NCBI GenBank assembly: GCA_046732855.1
Contig: JBKPNX010000102.1
Span: forward strand, 1 to 64,000
Direction of reading: 5' to 3'
DNA length: 64,000 nucleotides
Origin: JBKPNX01 sp046732855
Lineage (GTDB): Bacteria > Pseudomonadota > Alphaproteobacteria > Geminicoccales > Geminicoccaceae
The notes beneath the pieces are model-generated. The model was not told where the DNA came from. It searched no databases and saw only the letters and a list, made by a program, of their open reading frames with translations. Shown one piece after another: positions 1-8,655 of the stretch (within the stretch, counting starts at the first letter, position 1; each line of letters starts with the position of its first letter). The position numbers were made by a program, and so were the translations under genes.

Positions 1-575
1 CTACAGGGGAGCCGCCGACCGCCGGCATGGCCGAACCTTGTCACCGTCTGCGCCTGCAGGCATCGCCGGCCCGAGGAGGTCGCGCGCTGCTCGTCGGCGT
101 CGCCGCCCAGGGCTTCGCCCGCAATCTGCCGCCCGCATCGAGGTCGTGATCGTCATACCGAGCGCAGTGTCGAGGCGCGGGCGATCCGCGAGACGGCCGT
201 TCTCCGGGCCTCTCGGTGAGCTATGACCACGAGTCCGGGCGCGGGGCATCCCGTCGGGCTGCAACGCGTACCTCGATCAGCTCGTGCCGGACTGCGCCTT
301 CTTCGACATGTGCGCCGACGACGAGGACCGGCTTCAGCAGTCGCGGCTCGCCCCGGGTCTCAATGATCCTAGGTGCCGGAGATCCTTCCGCTCCTCGGCC
401 CGTCGGGCAGTCGCAAATCCATGATACTTCGCGTCTGGGACCGGTCGCTGGCGCGCAGCGACCGCATTCTGGGCGGCCTGCAATTTCGGCGGTTTTGCGC
501 CGGCTCAGAGAGCCCCTTCAGAGGCGGCCGCAGTTTACCAGGCTCGCGGGCAGTCAGTTTCGCCCGCGTCGACGG
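1..575. other. No supported gene
   Basis: Open frames exist on both strands but have the arginine/proline/serine-rich composition of frames read by chance in GC-rich DNA. A short stretch near 379-420 reads GPSGSRKS, loosely like a Walker A loop, but no other ABC ATPase motif follows it in any frame. I see no gene, RNA or repeat that I can defend. It may be decayed coding sequence. Confidence 0.5.
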
Positions 576-1733
576 TTATCTTCTGACGATCACGTCTTTA
601 CGGCACTGCCGGAACCCGCCTGAATACCGGACGTAGCGGAGCGTGGCGAGCTCCCAGGACGCCATCAGCACGCGCCGCGCGAAGCTGGCCTCGCGCAGAA
701 TGGCGGCCCGCATTTCGGCGTGGCGGATCGCGCCGCGGAGGAGGCCGAGGTGGCCGTGTTGGGTCGGAAAGCGGTCCCGATTTCGTTCGAGACGATGGTA
801 GGCCGCCCGGAGTCGCGCCACCTGGGACTCGATTTGCCGAAGCTTTTCGGCGGTGGGCTTCCGGTGTCGCTGGACCGCGCCGTACTTCTCTCGCCGGTAC
901 CGCGCGAGACCGCACTGATTAGCTGCATGCTGGCGATAGGCGAGCAGCGGCTCGTCGATCCGCGCGATGTCGGCGACCGCCGCGATCAGGAACCCGGCCC
1001 AGGCGTCGTGCAACCACTCGGTTGGAATGGGTATGACCAGATCCTTGTGGTCCGCTCGGAACGCTGCCGTGCAGCCGGTTACCTCGAACGGGCGACCGCG
1101 CTCGAGGAGCCGTCTGTTCCGTTCGATGGCGCGCAGGGCCTCCCAAAGCCGGTAACCTAGCGGGCGCAGCCGGTCGTCGACGACGTCGGCGTCCGAGAAC
1201 ACCAGCCCAATGCGCTCGGACCTGGCAAGTTCCGTCTCCAGGCGTTCCAGCTTGTGCGGGTACCACACGTCGTCCTGGTCGGCGAGCGCGATGACCTGGC
1301 CCGTCGCAAGCCCGATCGCGCGCTCGAAGTTCTTGGCCGTGCCGAGGTTCTTCGGGTTGATATAGACCCGCACCGGAAATGGCGCGGTGGTGGCGAAGTC
1401 TTCCAGGATCGCCACGGTCCGGTCGGTCGAGTGGTCGTCGCACACTACCAGCTCATCCGGCAATTGCGTCTGGGCGGCGATACTGTCGAGCTGCTCGCGC
1501 AGATAGGGCCCGCCGTTGTAGGTGCCCATGGCGACAGACAACTTGGCCCGACGCACCGCCGAAGCCCTCGTCGCGAGCGAGCCCGATGGAATCGTGGACC
1601 CGCGAGACCAGTCGCGATTGACGACTGCGTACCGCTCCTGCGGCGGCGGCCTCGCGGCAAAGGCGGCCTCTTGCTTCCGGAAATGACCTCCGAAGCCCCG
1701 TGCGCTGGGATCGCCAAACAACTCCCGAATCAC
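576..1733 (-). CDS. Family 2 glycosyltransferase (rhamnosyltransferase-like)
   Basis: This predicted cytoplasmic or membrane-associated GT-A glycosyltransferase would move a sugar from a nucleotide donor during surface-polysaccharide assembly. The GT2 core starts near residue 66 with LSVAMGTYNGG. VVCDDHSTDRT (about residue 97) follows, and ALADQDDVW (about 149) carries the DxD-like metal/nucleotide site. The C-terminal 150 residues are basic and helical, as in rhamnosyltransferase-like members. The start is uncertain: about 65 residues precede the conserved core and look unlike protein, so initiation may lie nearer 1540. Sugar donor and acceptor cannot be read from sequence. The rhamnose genes at 16-19.6 kb make dTDP-rhamnose a reasonable guess. 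Confidence 0.85.
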   Translation of the reverse strand: MIRELFGDPSARGFGGHFRKQEAAFAARPPPQERYAVVNRDWSRGSTIPSGSLATRASAVRRAKLSVAMGTYNGGPYLREQLDSIAAQTQLPDELVVCDDHSTDRTVAILEDFATTAPFPVRVYINPKNLGTAKNFERAIGLATGQVIALADQDDVWYPHKLERLETELARSERIGLVFSDADVVDDRLRPLGYRLWEALRAIERNRRLLERGRPFEVTGCTAAFRADHKDLVIPIPTEWLHDAWAGFLIAAVADIARIDEPLLAYRQHAANQCGLARYRREKYGAVQRHRKPTAEKLRQIESQVARLRAAYHRLERNRDRFPTQHGHLGLLRGAIRHAEMRAAILREASFARRVLMASWELATLRYVRYSGGFRQCRKDVIVRR

Positions 1734-3034
1734 GATCAGCGTCCTCCTCCGCGCGCCCCGGCAGGTTCCGCCTCGTCCTGCCTGGTCCTTACGACCCGGC
1801 GCGATCTCTGTTATCGTACTTGCCTTTTTGAGAATCGGCGGCCATTGCTCCCATGGTTTTCGGCTGGCGTCCGACCGCGCGGGTCCACGCTGGTCGGCCG
1901 CGCCTGGAATAGCTTATATGTCAGCGGGGTAGAGACGCAATAGGCGACGGCACCGATCCTTCCGCCGGTCACACCTCATTGCGGTCCGAACGAATACCGC
2001 CGACCAGCGCCGCAGTTTTCACCCACTCGGCCGCGCACCAAGCCCGACGGTCGACCAATCTTGTCGGCGCTGCACGACGTAATCGACTCGGCATGATCAG
2101 ATTACACTGACTTGAGCCTGGGCAGGAGCCGCGCAACACCAACGAGACCAGCGTGAGACGCGCAGATCCATTTTCGACGAATTTCGGGAATAACGATGCG
2201 GCGCAGCGTCCAGAAGCGCGTGCGATCAGGCCGATCATCTTTTACCAGGGTCCAGACTGACCTGTCGTCAGTCACCAGGGGACGCGCCTTCTCCCTGGAA
2301 TCCCCCCATACGGTGTGTCACCAAGGCTGACGGCTACGCAGCCTTTCTGCGACCTGGCGAAGGGCAAGCGCGCGGGCTTGTCAAGCTGCGGCGGGCCTTG
2401 ATCGGAGCGAATCGCCTAGCCGAGGAGCGGTGTGGGCGCCAATCGCGACAGGTCGATCAGAGACCTGCGCAGGCCTCGCCCGGTGAAGCAAGACGGCCCT
2501 GCTTCGAACGGCGTGGACAACCGCAAAAAGGCTCGACCGGCGATGGAGGTCCTCACACGAGGGCTTGCCGGCGCTGGCCGGATCGGCAGGAGAAGAGCGA
2601 AAAGGCCAAGCGCAAGTTCGCGCCGACAAGAGATTGGGATACCGATCGTTGGACGAGTATTCGAGCGGAAGTTTCTGTGGGTATGCAAAGCTTCGGGACA
2701 GACCTGATACTCTCGATATCGGCGCCACCCGGACAGTTCGCGCAAAGCATGCGCGCTTGTAGGACGCACGGGCCTATCGTCTCTTTCGTGCCTTAGACCG
2801 ACGCTCGCATCCGATTCGAAAGCGCGGCTGCGGAGGACCCGCTGTCGGACGTGGTCGAGCGCTGCGCGGTCGGCGCTTCGGCGGGCGAGACTCATAACAA
2901 CATCGTGAGCAATTCCTAATCTAGATAGCCGCACCCATTACAGCGCCACACCTGACCGGCGGTGGTGGCAGGCTGCGTGGTTAGTTGGCAAACCTGACCC
3001 TTGCCCCCGGTCGGATGAAGGCGTCCGTCGGAAC
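1734..3034. other. Long gap with no supported gene
   Basis: About 1.3 kb separates the start of the GT2 gene from the end of the next methyltransferase gene. Open frames here are short, overlap on both strands and lack any family motif. No tRNA-like fold, tandem repeat or transposase motif was seen. The upstream part (1734-1950) probably carries the GT2 promoter. The rest may be decayed sequence in a recombining surface-polysaccharide region. Confidence 0.45.
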
Positions 3035-3853
3035 TCAGCGACGAAACAATGCTGACAGCAGGCGGAGCTTGGCGGGGACATGCCAGGACCGACCGGTCTG
3101 CAGCGCCGGGACATCGCTTCGCGCCTCCAAGGCCTCCCCGGCGTGAGGCTGCCCAAGCGGCCGCGGCCGCTCCTTCCAGCCCGTCACCGCAAGGGCAGCC
3201 GGATACTCGGTGGTTGTTACGGTGACGGCGACAAAGCCCGCCTTGAGCGGCCATGTCCATATGTCGGCACCAAACTCGGTGTGCACGCGCAGGTCCTCGC
3301 TGTCGGCCGCAGAAGTGCCGTGGAAGCTCGGCGGCCGCCCGGCGCAGCTTCGGGTGAGCCGTCCCACGATGACGGGCACGGTAAAGCAGAGCGCGCCGGT
3401 CTGCCGCAGCACGCGCCGGCATTCGGACAGTGCACGGAGTGGGTCCGGCACATGCTCGAGCGTATCCGAGTGGACAACCAGATCAAAGCTCTCGTCCGGG
3501 TACGGCATCGCCTGCATGTCGAGGTCGGGATAGCTCGCCAGATGATGCCCCGGCAGACGGGCAAGCACCGGACTGAGCGAACCCGCCTGGTTGATCTCGA
3601 GCGCTTCAAGACAAGCGGCGGCCGGTGTAGCAACGAAGTCGAGGAGCGTCCCGGTGCCTCCGACGGCGCCCAGGAGCGCCTCCGCCAACGCGCCCGACCG
3701 CAGGTTGGCCCCGCACCCGCTGCAGCAGGTGCCCTGTTGTCGGTCCACATAGGCCCGTTCCTCCGGAGCAAGCTCCCACGCCGCGACCAGAGCGTCCCAT
3801 AGAATGGGGCGATCGGTGAAGTCAGTACCGCCGCAGACCGGACAATAGGCCAT
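3035..3853 (-). CDS. Class I SAM-dependent methyltransferase with N-terminal zinc-ribbon-like cysteines
   Basis: The predicted 272-residue protein opens with CPVCGG and a second CSGCG about 45 residues later, which together resemble a four-cysteine zinc ribbon. The later core holds MPYPDESFDLVVHSDTLEHV and a following RRVLRQTGAL segment, the usual acidic-strand and post-motif of Methyltransf_11 proteins. The glycine-rich SAM loop is weak. The start at 3853 (MAYCPVCGG) is preferred because the 20 residues before it, back to 3913, are arginine-rich and unlike protein. It probably methylates a sugar or glycan end, judged from the surrounding glycosyltransferases. The substrate is unknown. Confidence 0.8.
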   Translation of the reverse strand: MAYCPVCGGTDFTDRPILWDALVAAWELAPEERAYVDRQQGTCCSGCGANLRSGALAEALLGAVGGTGTLLDFVATPAAACLEALEINQAGSLSPVLARLPGHHLASYPDLDMQAMPYPDESFDLVVHSDTLEHVPDPLRALSECRRVLRQTGALCFTVPVIVGRLTRSCAGRPPSFHGTSAADSEDLRVHTEFGADIWTWPLKAGFVAVTVTTTEYPAALAVTGWKERPRPLGQPHAGEALEARSDVPALQTGRSWHVPAKLRLLSALFRR

Positions 3854-4231
3854 CGCACGGCTGCTCAAGAAAATCCGCCGGGACCTGGTGGCACGCACCC
3901 GCCCGAAGGACAACCCGAGGCACGACGATCTGCACGCATTGGAAACCTTCTCATCGAGACCACAATCCGTCTTCCCTGGGTCGCCCGATCGTGTGCCGAA
4001 GCCACCCCAGCCTTCCTGTCTGATGCCAGGCCCACTGACTCGTCAACGCATGCACGTCGCGGCCGTCGCAAGCGGTTCGCGCCTGCCTGGTCCTCGCTGT
4101 GCAGCGGTCGGTCCGAGCTTCGCTCGCGCGAATCGGGCTGTGGGCCGACTGGACACACATCGCCGGCGCGAGTACTTGCTTCGCGGCGGACTTGACCTGA
4201 GAATGGGGGAAACGCGGGATGCTGAAAACCC
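3854..4231. other. Intergenic region between divergent methyltransferase genes
   Basis: This 378-base stretch separates two divergently transcribed methyltransferase genes and probably carries both promoters. I could not identify convincing -35/-10 pairs, operators or a small gene. Confidence 0.4.
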
Positions 4232-4927
4232 ATGGACGCGTCCGAATTCGACCGCTTCGCCGCAGAGTACGAAGCGCTCCTCCGCGCGAACGTGCGTATC
4301 TCCGGCGAGGAGCCGGACTTTTTCGCAGCATATAAGATAGTTGAGCTTGAGAGATCCCTCGGAGAGCGGGCGGCGCGCCAGCCGCGGTCCATTCTTGATT
4401 TCGGTTGTGGGGTGGGCAACTCTATCGTCCACCTGCGACGGCATTTTCCCGATGCTGAGATCGTGGGGGTCGACGTGTCGGGCAAGAGCCTGGACCTCGC
4501 GCGCGCTCGCTTCGGCAATCTCGCCGACTTCACGCAATTCAACGGTGCGACGCTGCCGTTCCCTGCGCACCGCTTCGACGTGGCGTTCTCGGCCTGCGTG
4601 TTCCATCACATCGGCGTGGCAGAGCATGTGCCACTGCTCGCGGAAATCCGGCGCACACTGCGCGAGCATGGCACCATCGCGATTTTCGAGCACAATCCCC
4701 TCAACCCCTTGACCGTGCATGCGGTCAAGACCTGCCCCTTCGATGAAAATGCGCGGCTGATCTCCGCCGGCACGATGCTCAAACGGCTGGGCGATGCCGG
4801 GTTCAGCGCGCTAGAACGGCGCTTCTGCCTCTTCTTTCCGGCATTCCTGCGCCGATTGCGTCGCTTCGAACCGCAACTGTCCTGGTGCCCGGCTGGTGCG
4901 CAGTACTATGTCATCGGTAGCTGCTAG
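4232..4927 (+). CDS. Class I SAM-dependent methyltransferase
   Basis: This 231-residue protein has a clear SAM-binding fold. ILDFGCGVGNS (about residue 53) is motif I, and VGVDVSGKSL follows as the acidic end of strand 2. FDVAFSACVFHHIG is the motif II/post-motif region. It ends with a basic stretch and YYVIGSC. It is immediately followed by, and slightly overlaps, a GtrA-family gene, so the two are probably co-transcribed. By context it modifies a lipid-linked or nucleotide sugar. The specific acceptor is not visible in the sequence. Confidence 0.85.
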   Translation: MDASEFDRFAAEYEALLRANVRISGEEPDFFAAYKIVELERSLGERAARQPRSILDFGCGVGNSIVHLRRHFPDAEIVGVDVSGKSLDLARARFGNLADFTQFNGATLPFPAHRFDVAFSACVFHHIGVAEHVPLLAEIRRTLREHGTIAIFEHNPLNPLTVHAVKTCPFDENARLISAGTMLKRLGDAGFSALERRFCLFFPAFLRRLRRFEPQLSWCPAGAQYYVIGSC

Positions 4928-5303
4928 GAAGCTGCTCGACCGCAGCATGCTGCGGTTTGCCCTGGTCGGCTGCGCGAATACAGTATTCGGGTTCGCCGTC
5001 ATTTTGATGGCTGGCTGGCTGTTGCAGCTCGGCGACGTGGCCGCAAATGCCGTCGGCTACGGTTGCGGTCTGCTGTTGAGCTTCGTACTGAACCGCCAGT
5101 ATACCTTTCGCTACCAGGGGCGTACCGCCGGCGCGCTCGTTCGATATCTCCTGGCGTTCGCAGTCTCGTACGGCGTGAACGTGGGTGTCCTGGTCATTTT
5201 CACGACGGTGCTAGGGCAGTCGAGCGTGCTGAGCCAAGCGATGGCCATATGCAGCTATGCCATCGCCTTCTATGCTCTCAGCCGATGGGTGGTCTTCGCC
5301 TGA
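4908..5303 (+). CDS. GtrA-family membrane protein (putative flippase of lipid-linked sugar)
   Basis: This 131-residue inner-membrane protein has four predicted hydrophobic segments. The family signatures are FALVGCANTVFGF near the N terminus, a LLSFVLNRQYTF segment in the middle, and a final YALSRWVVF. GtrA proteins are thought to help flip undecaprenyl-phosphate-linked glucose or similar sugars to the periplasm. The start at 4908 overlaps the previous gene by 20 bases. GTG at 4896 and ATG at 4947 are alternatives. A GtrB-like glycosyltransferase follows 141 bases downstream, which matches the gtrA-gtrB arrangement known from O-antigen modification. Confidence 0.85.
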   Translation: MSSVAARKLLDRSMLRFALVGCANTVFGFAVILMAGWLLQLGDVAANAVGYGCGLLLSFVLNRQYTFRYQGRTAGALVRYLLAFAVSYGVNVGVLVIFTTVLGQSSVLSQAMAICSYAIAFYALSRWVVFA

Positions 5304-5444
5304 GGTGGCCGCAGGTCGCCTGACGAGGCCGCCGGATGGTTTCGGTCGCCGCAGGTCGTCGGTCGGTCGGTACGATCCTCGATGACAGGAGCGGATTTGC
5401 GTCGGGTGCGGGATCAAACAGCTCACAGGGATGTAAGAGATCGA

Positions 5445-6434
5445 ATGTCGCGCATCTCTGCCATCGTACCCTGCTACAATGGAGAGGCCGGGGTACACGA
5501 ACTCCACCGAAGGCTGTCCGCCGCCTGCAGGGCGGCAGTCGGCAGGGCCTATGAGCTGATCTACGTCAATGATGGCTCGAGGGACGGGACGCTCGCACGG
5601 TTGCGCGAACTGGCCGCGCACGATCCGCACGTGGTCGTGGTCAATCTGACACGCAACTTCGGACATCAGCTCGCGTTATCGGCCGGGCTCACGGTATGCA
5701 AGAACGAGCTCGTCTTCATCCTCGATGACGACCTCCAGGATCCACCCGAGCTGCTGACCCCGATGTTGCAGCTGATCGAGGAGGGCGCCGACGTCGTTTA
5801 CGGGCAGCGCCGCGCGCGCGCGGGCGAGTCGGTCTTCAAAAAAGTCTCGGCGGCGGCGTTCTATCGGCTGCTCGACCGCATGTCGGCGGTCCACGTGCCG
5901 CTCGACACCGGCGATTTTCGACTTATGACTCGGCGCGTCGTCGATGCGTTGAATGCGATGCCCGAGCAGCACCGCTTCATCCGCGGCATGATCAGCTGGG
6001 TCGGCTTTCGCCAGGTTCCGCTGCTCTATGACCGTGATGTCCGCTATTCTGGAAAGACGGAGTATTCGTTCCGCAAGCTGATAACTTTGGCCATTGATGC
6101 GCTCACCGGCTTTTCCGCAATTCCCCTGCGCGTCTCCATGTACGTGGGCGTCTTTGGAGCAGTGGTCAGCTTCGCCGTGCTGCTCTATTCCATCGTATCG
6201 CACTTCTTGATGAGGACGGAGCCAGGCTGGGCCAGCATCATCTCGGTCGTGTGCTTCGTTGGTAGCGTCAACATGATCATGCTCGGTATCATGGGCGAGT
6301 ACATCGGGCGCATTTACATGCAGTCAAAGCAGAGGCCGCTCTTCCTCATCGAAAGCGTGACCAGGGGCACGGATCCAGGCGATACCCGCTCTATTCCAGC
6401 GCGGGATGTGCACGAGCCGGCCGAGCACCACTGA
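5445..6434 (+). CDS. GtrB/DPM1-like polyprenyl-phosphate glycosyltransferase
   Basis: This 329-residue GT2 protein probably transfers a sugar from a nucleotide donor to undecaprenyl phosphate on the cytoplasmic face. The N-terminal core has VPCYNGEAG, YVNDGSRDGT (about residue 35) and ILDDDLQDPPEL (about residue 91), the DPM1/GtrB donor-binding motifs. EQHRFIRGMISWVGF follows in the acceptor region. Two C-terminal membrane helices (about 230-255 and 265-290) are typical of GtrB. ATG 5445 is chosen because MSRISAIVPCYNG is the canonical N terminus and the upstream frame looks random. It overlaps the next gene by 29 bases, suggesting translational coupling. Confidence 0.9.
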   Translation: MSRISAIVPCYNGEAGVHELHRRLSAACRAAVGRAYELIYVNDGSRDGTLARLRELAAHDPHVVVVNLTRNFGHQLALSAGLTVCKNELVFILDDDLQDPPELLTPMLQLIEEGADVVYGQRRARAGESVFKKVSAAAFYRLLDRMSAVHVPLDTGDFRLMTRRVVDALNAMPEQHRFIRGMISWVGFRQVPLLYDRDVRYSGKTEYSFRKLITLAIDALTGFSAIPLRVSMYVGVFGAVVSFAVLLYSIVSHFLMRTEPGWASIISVVCFVGSVNMIMLGIMGEYIGRIYMQSKQRPLFLIESVTRGTDPGDTRSIPARDVHEPAEHH

Positions 6435-8574
6435 CAAGAGAGTGACTGGGATCCTCCTTAGAAGCGCGACGGATCAAGACGCACCGACTCGCGCCTTGAC
6501 GGCAAGGGACGTGCCGCTGATTGTCGCGTTGGCGCTCGCCGTGGGCGGGCTCGCCTGCGCCTACATGAGCCAGGAGAGCTTCGTCTATTTCTGGGACTAT
6601 TCCAATTTTCATGGCATCGCGGTTCGGCTCGCCGACACGCTACGTGCTGATCCGAAGGCCGCGGCCGCCATGTTCGTCGACGCCCTGGCCAACGAGTATA
6701 ACCTGATCTTTGCGCTGCCTTTGCTGCCCGTCATCGCGCTCACCGACGGCTCGCGGCTCGTCTATATCGTCGCGGTGGCGGTGCTCTATCTGGTGCCGTA
6801 CGCATGGGTCATCGGCGTGGTCTGCCGGCGCGCCTTTCCTCGATTGGGGCGCGCTGCGCAGTGGAGCGGCACGCTGCTGGCTATCGCCGTGCCGCCGGTC
6901 TGGATGACGGTGATGCGGGGATATCCCGACGTGCTTGGCGCCGCGGTATTGCTGGCTGGCTTGGCGGTTCTGCTGGGCGACCCGCGGCTCGAGCGGTGGT
7001 CGACGGTGCTGTGGACCGCCTTCGCGGTCGCTGCGGCCGTCGCTATCCGCCGCCACCTGGCGTACGCCAGCCTGGCCGTGCTCGGGACCGCGGCTCTGAT
7101 GGTCGGTCTGCACTGGATCGAGACGCTGCGGGAGTACGGCAGGTCCGCCGCGCTGGACGACGCCCGGGGCGGACGCCTGCTGCGTGCGACTGCCCTGCCT
7201 CTGGCGGCACTCGCTTTTCTGATGGTGTTGAATCCGTTCTTCGTGGGGATGGTCCTGCAGAACGACTACGGAAGCCTCTATGCCTCCTACCAGCTGCCGC
7301 CCGGCGAGTTGCTGAAGGCTTTCCCCCATCTGATCGGAAGGCCGTTCCTGGCGATGGCGGTTTTTGGTGTCATCGTCGGTCTTGTCCGCGGGCGCCTGCG
7401 CTGCGCACCGATGACGGCGCTCAGCGTCTTCGGCGTGATGTGGCTGGTGCTTTGGTTTGGGCTGGCGCGTCAGCCCGCGCCCCATCACGTGGTCGTGGCT
7501 CTGCCGTTGCTGGCCATTGTCGGCGTTCTGCAGGTCGCCGATCTGCTTCGGGCCCGCGCGCGGCCGATCTGGGTGCAACTATGGCTGGCGTCGGCGCTGA
7601 TTTACGCAGTTGCGGGTGCGCTCCTGGTCTACGGCCCCTGGCAATCCGCGTATACCGCGGTGCAAGAACCGACGATGCTGTTCTCGGACTACTTAGGGCC
7701 GCTCAAGCGCGGCGATTTCGACGAGCTGCGACAACTTGTCGGCGCTTTGCGACAAGGGCCGCAGCCAACGCTGGTCGGCGCCTCCAGTGTTCTTTTGAAT
7801 TACGATCTGGTCGACAGAGCGGAGACTCAGCTGTTCGGGCGCCAGGAGCCGAAGCGCCTGTCGGTTCTGCCGAGCCCGCAAATCGACTCGCGCGACCCGC
7901 TGCCTGTCGAGGACCTCCTGCGCAGCTCCCAGGTCTTGGTGGCGAAGCCGTTTCAATACCACCTCGCTGATCCGTCGGAGCAGGACGTCGTGCGCGTCAT
8001 CATTGATGCCGTGACACGCGACTGGCCGATCGCCCGCGACTTCGTCCCCGATGGCCATGTCTTTCATCTAGATGGCGGCATGGAAGTCACCGTTTACCGG
8101 CGGGTCGCGCCGACGTCGATCGAGGTTGCCCTCGACACGTTTCGTCGCGTGCGCGAGGAGGCGGGCCTGCCAGCGGAGCAGTTTCGCGACGCCTGGTACT
8201 GGTCAGGGGATCAGCTTTTCGGCACGAGCGTGACGTCGGAAGGCGCACGTAATTTCTACTTCGTACCGCCTATGCCGCCAATGACGCGGCCGCTGGCGCT
8301 TACAATGCTGCGCCCGGTCCGCGGGCACATCCGTATCGCGGGCAAGGTACTGCTGGAACCGCAGGCTTGCACGGGCATGCGCCTGGAGTTGATGCAGGTC
8401 GGAAGCGATACTGTGCATGGTACGGTGGACGTTCCCACCGGGCGCTCGGTACCCTTCGACTTTGCACTGGCAGCCGGTGAACCTGTCAACCTGACCCTGC
8501 GATTCGAGCGCACCGCCCCCGATGGGGCGTGCCATATGACCATCAAGGCGCTCAGGATCATTGAAGCGCCATGA
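6406..8574 (+). CDS. Large polytopic membrane protein, probable GT-C-type glycosyltransferase
   Basis: This 722-residue protein has about ten hydrophobic segments in its first 410 residues and a soluble C-terminal domain of about 300 residues. I recognise no exact family motif. The N-terminal region around YVYFWDYS-like residues (FVYFWDYSNFHG, about residue 60) is shared with the protein encoded at 8656-10788. Placement after gtrA- and gtrB-like genes, with overlap, fits the third, serotype-specific membrane glycosyltransferase of a gtr cluster. Such enzymes use a polyprenyl-linked sugar in the periplasm. The acidic residues in the first periplasmic loop (WDYS) could be catalytic by analogy with GT-C enzymes. 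This is inference from topology and context. Confidence 0.75.
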   Translation: MCTSRPSTTDKRVTGILLRSATDQDAPTRALTARDVPLIVALALAVGGLACAYMSQESFVYFWDYSNFHGIAVRLADTLRADPKAAAAMFVDALANEYNLIFALPLLPVIALTDGSRLVYIVAVAVLYLVPYAWVIGVVCRRAFPRLGRAAQWSGTLLAIAVPPVWMTVMRGYPDVLGAAVLLAGLAVLLGDPRLERWSTVLWTAFAVAAAVAIRRHLAYASLAVLGTAALMVGLHWIETLREYGRSAALDDARGGRLLRATALPLAALAFLMVLNPFFVGMVLQNDYGSLYASYQLPPGELLKAFPHLIGRPFLAMAVFGVIVGLVRGRLRCAPMTALSVFGVMWLVLWFGLARQPAPHHVVVALPLLAIVGVLQVADLLRARARPIWVQLWLASALIYAVAGALLVYGPWQSAYTAVQEPTMLFSDYLGPLKRGDFDELRQLVGALRQGPQPTLVGASSVLLNYDLVDRAETQLFGRQEPKRLSVLPSPQIDSRDPLPVEDLLRSSQVLVAKPFQYHLADPSEQDVVRVIIDAVTRDWPIARDFVPDGHVFHLDGGMEVTVYRRVAPTSIEVALDTFRRVREEAGLPAEQFRDAWYWSGDQLFGTSVTSEGARNFYFVPPMPPMTRPLALTMLRPVRGHIRIAGKVLLEPQACTGMRLELMQVGSDTVHGTVDVPTGRSVPFDFALAAGEPVNLTLRFERTAPDGACHMTIKALRIIEAP

Positions 8575-8582
8575 GAAGTGTA

Positions 8583-8596
8583 CCCCAACCTTGGGG
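8583..8596. terminator. Small hairpin between convergent membrane-protein genes
   Basis: CCCCAACCTTGGGG can form a five-base-pair stem with a four-base loop. It lies 9 bases past the stop at 8574 and 60 bases before the convergent stop at 8656. There is no T tract, so terminator function is only suggested by position. Confidence 0.3.
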
Positions 8597-8655
8597 CCAG
8601 GCCATGCGCAGAAACTGCAATATCTGGGTTCCAGGTCCAGGCCGCTTGCAAGCTC

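Noticed and set aside
373..500. Walker-A-like GPSGSRKS near the left end
   Set aside because: No signature, Walker B or Q-loop follows in any frame, and the sequence between is arginine-rich and random-looking.
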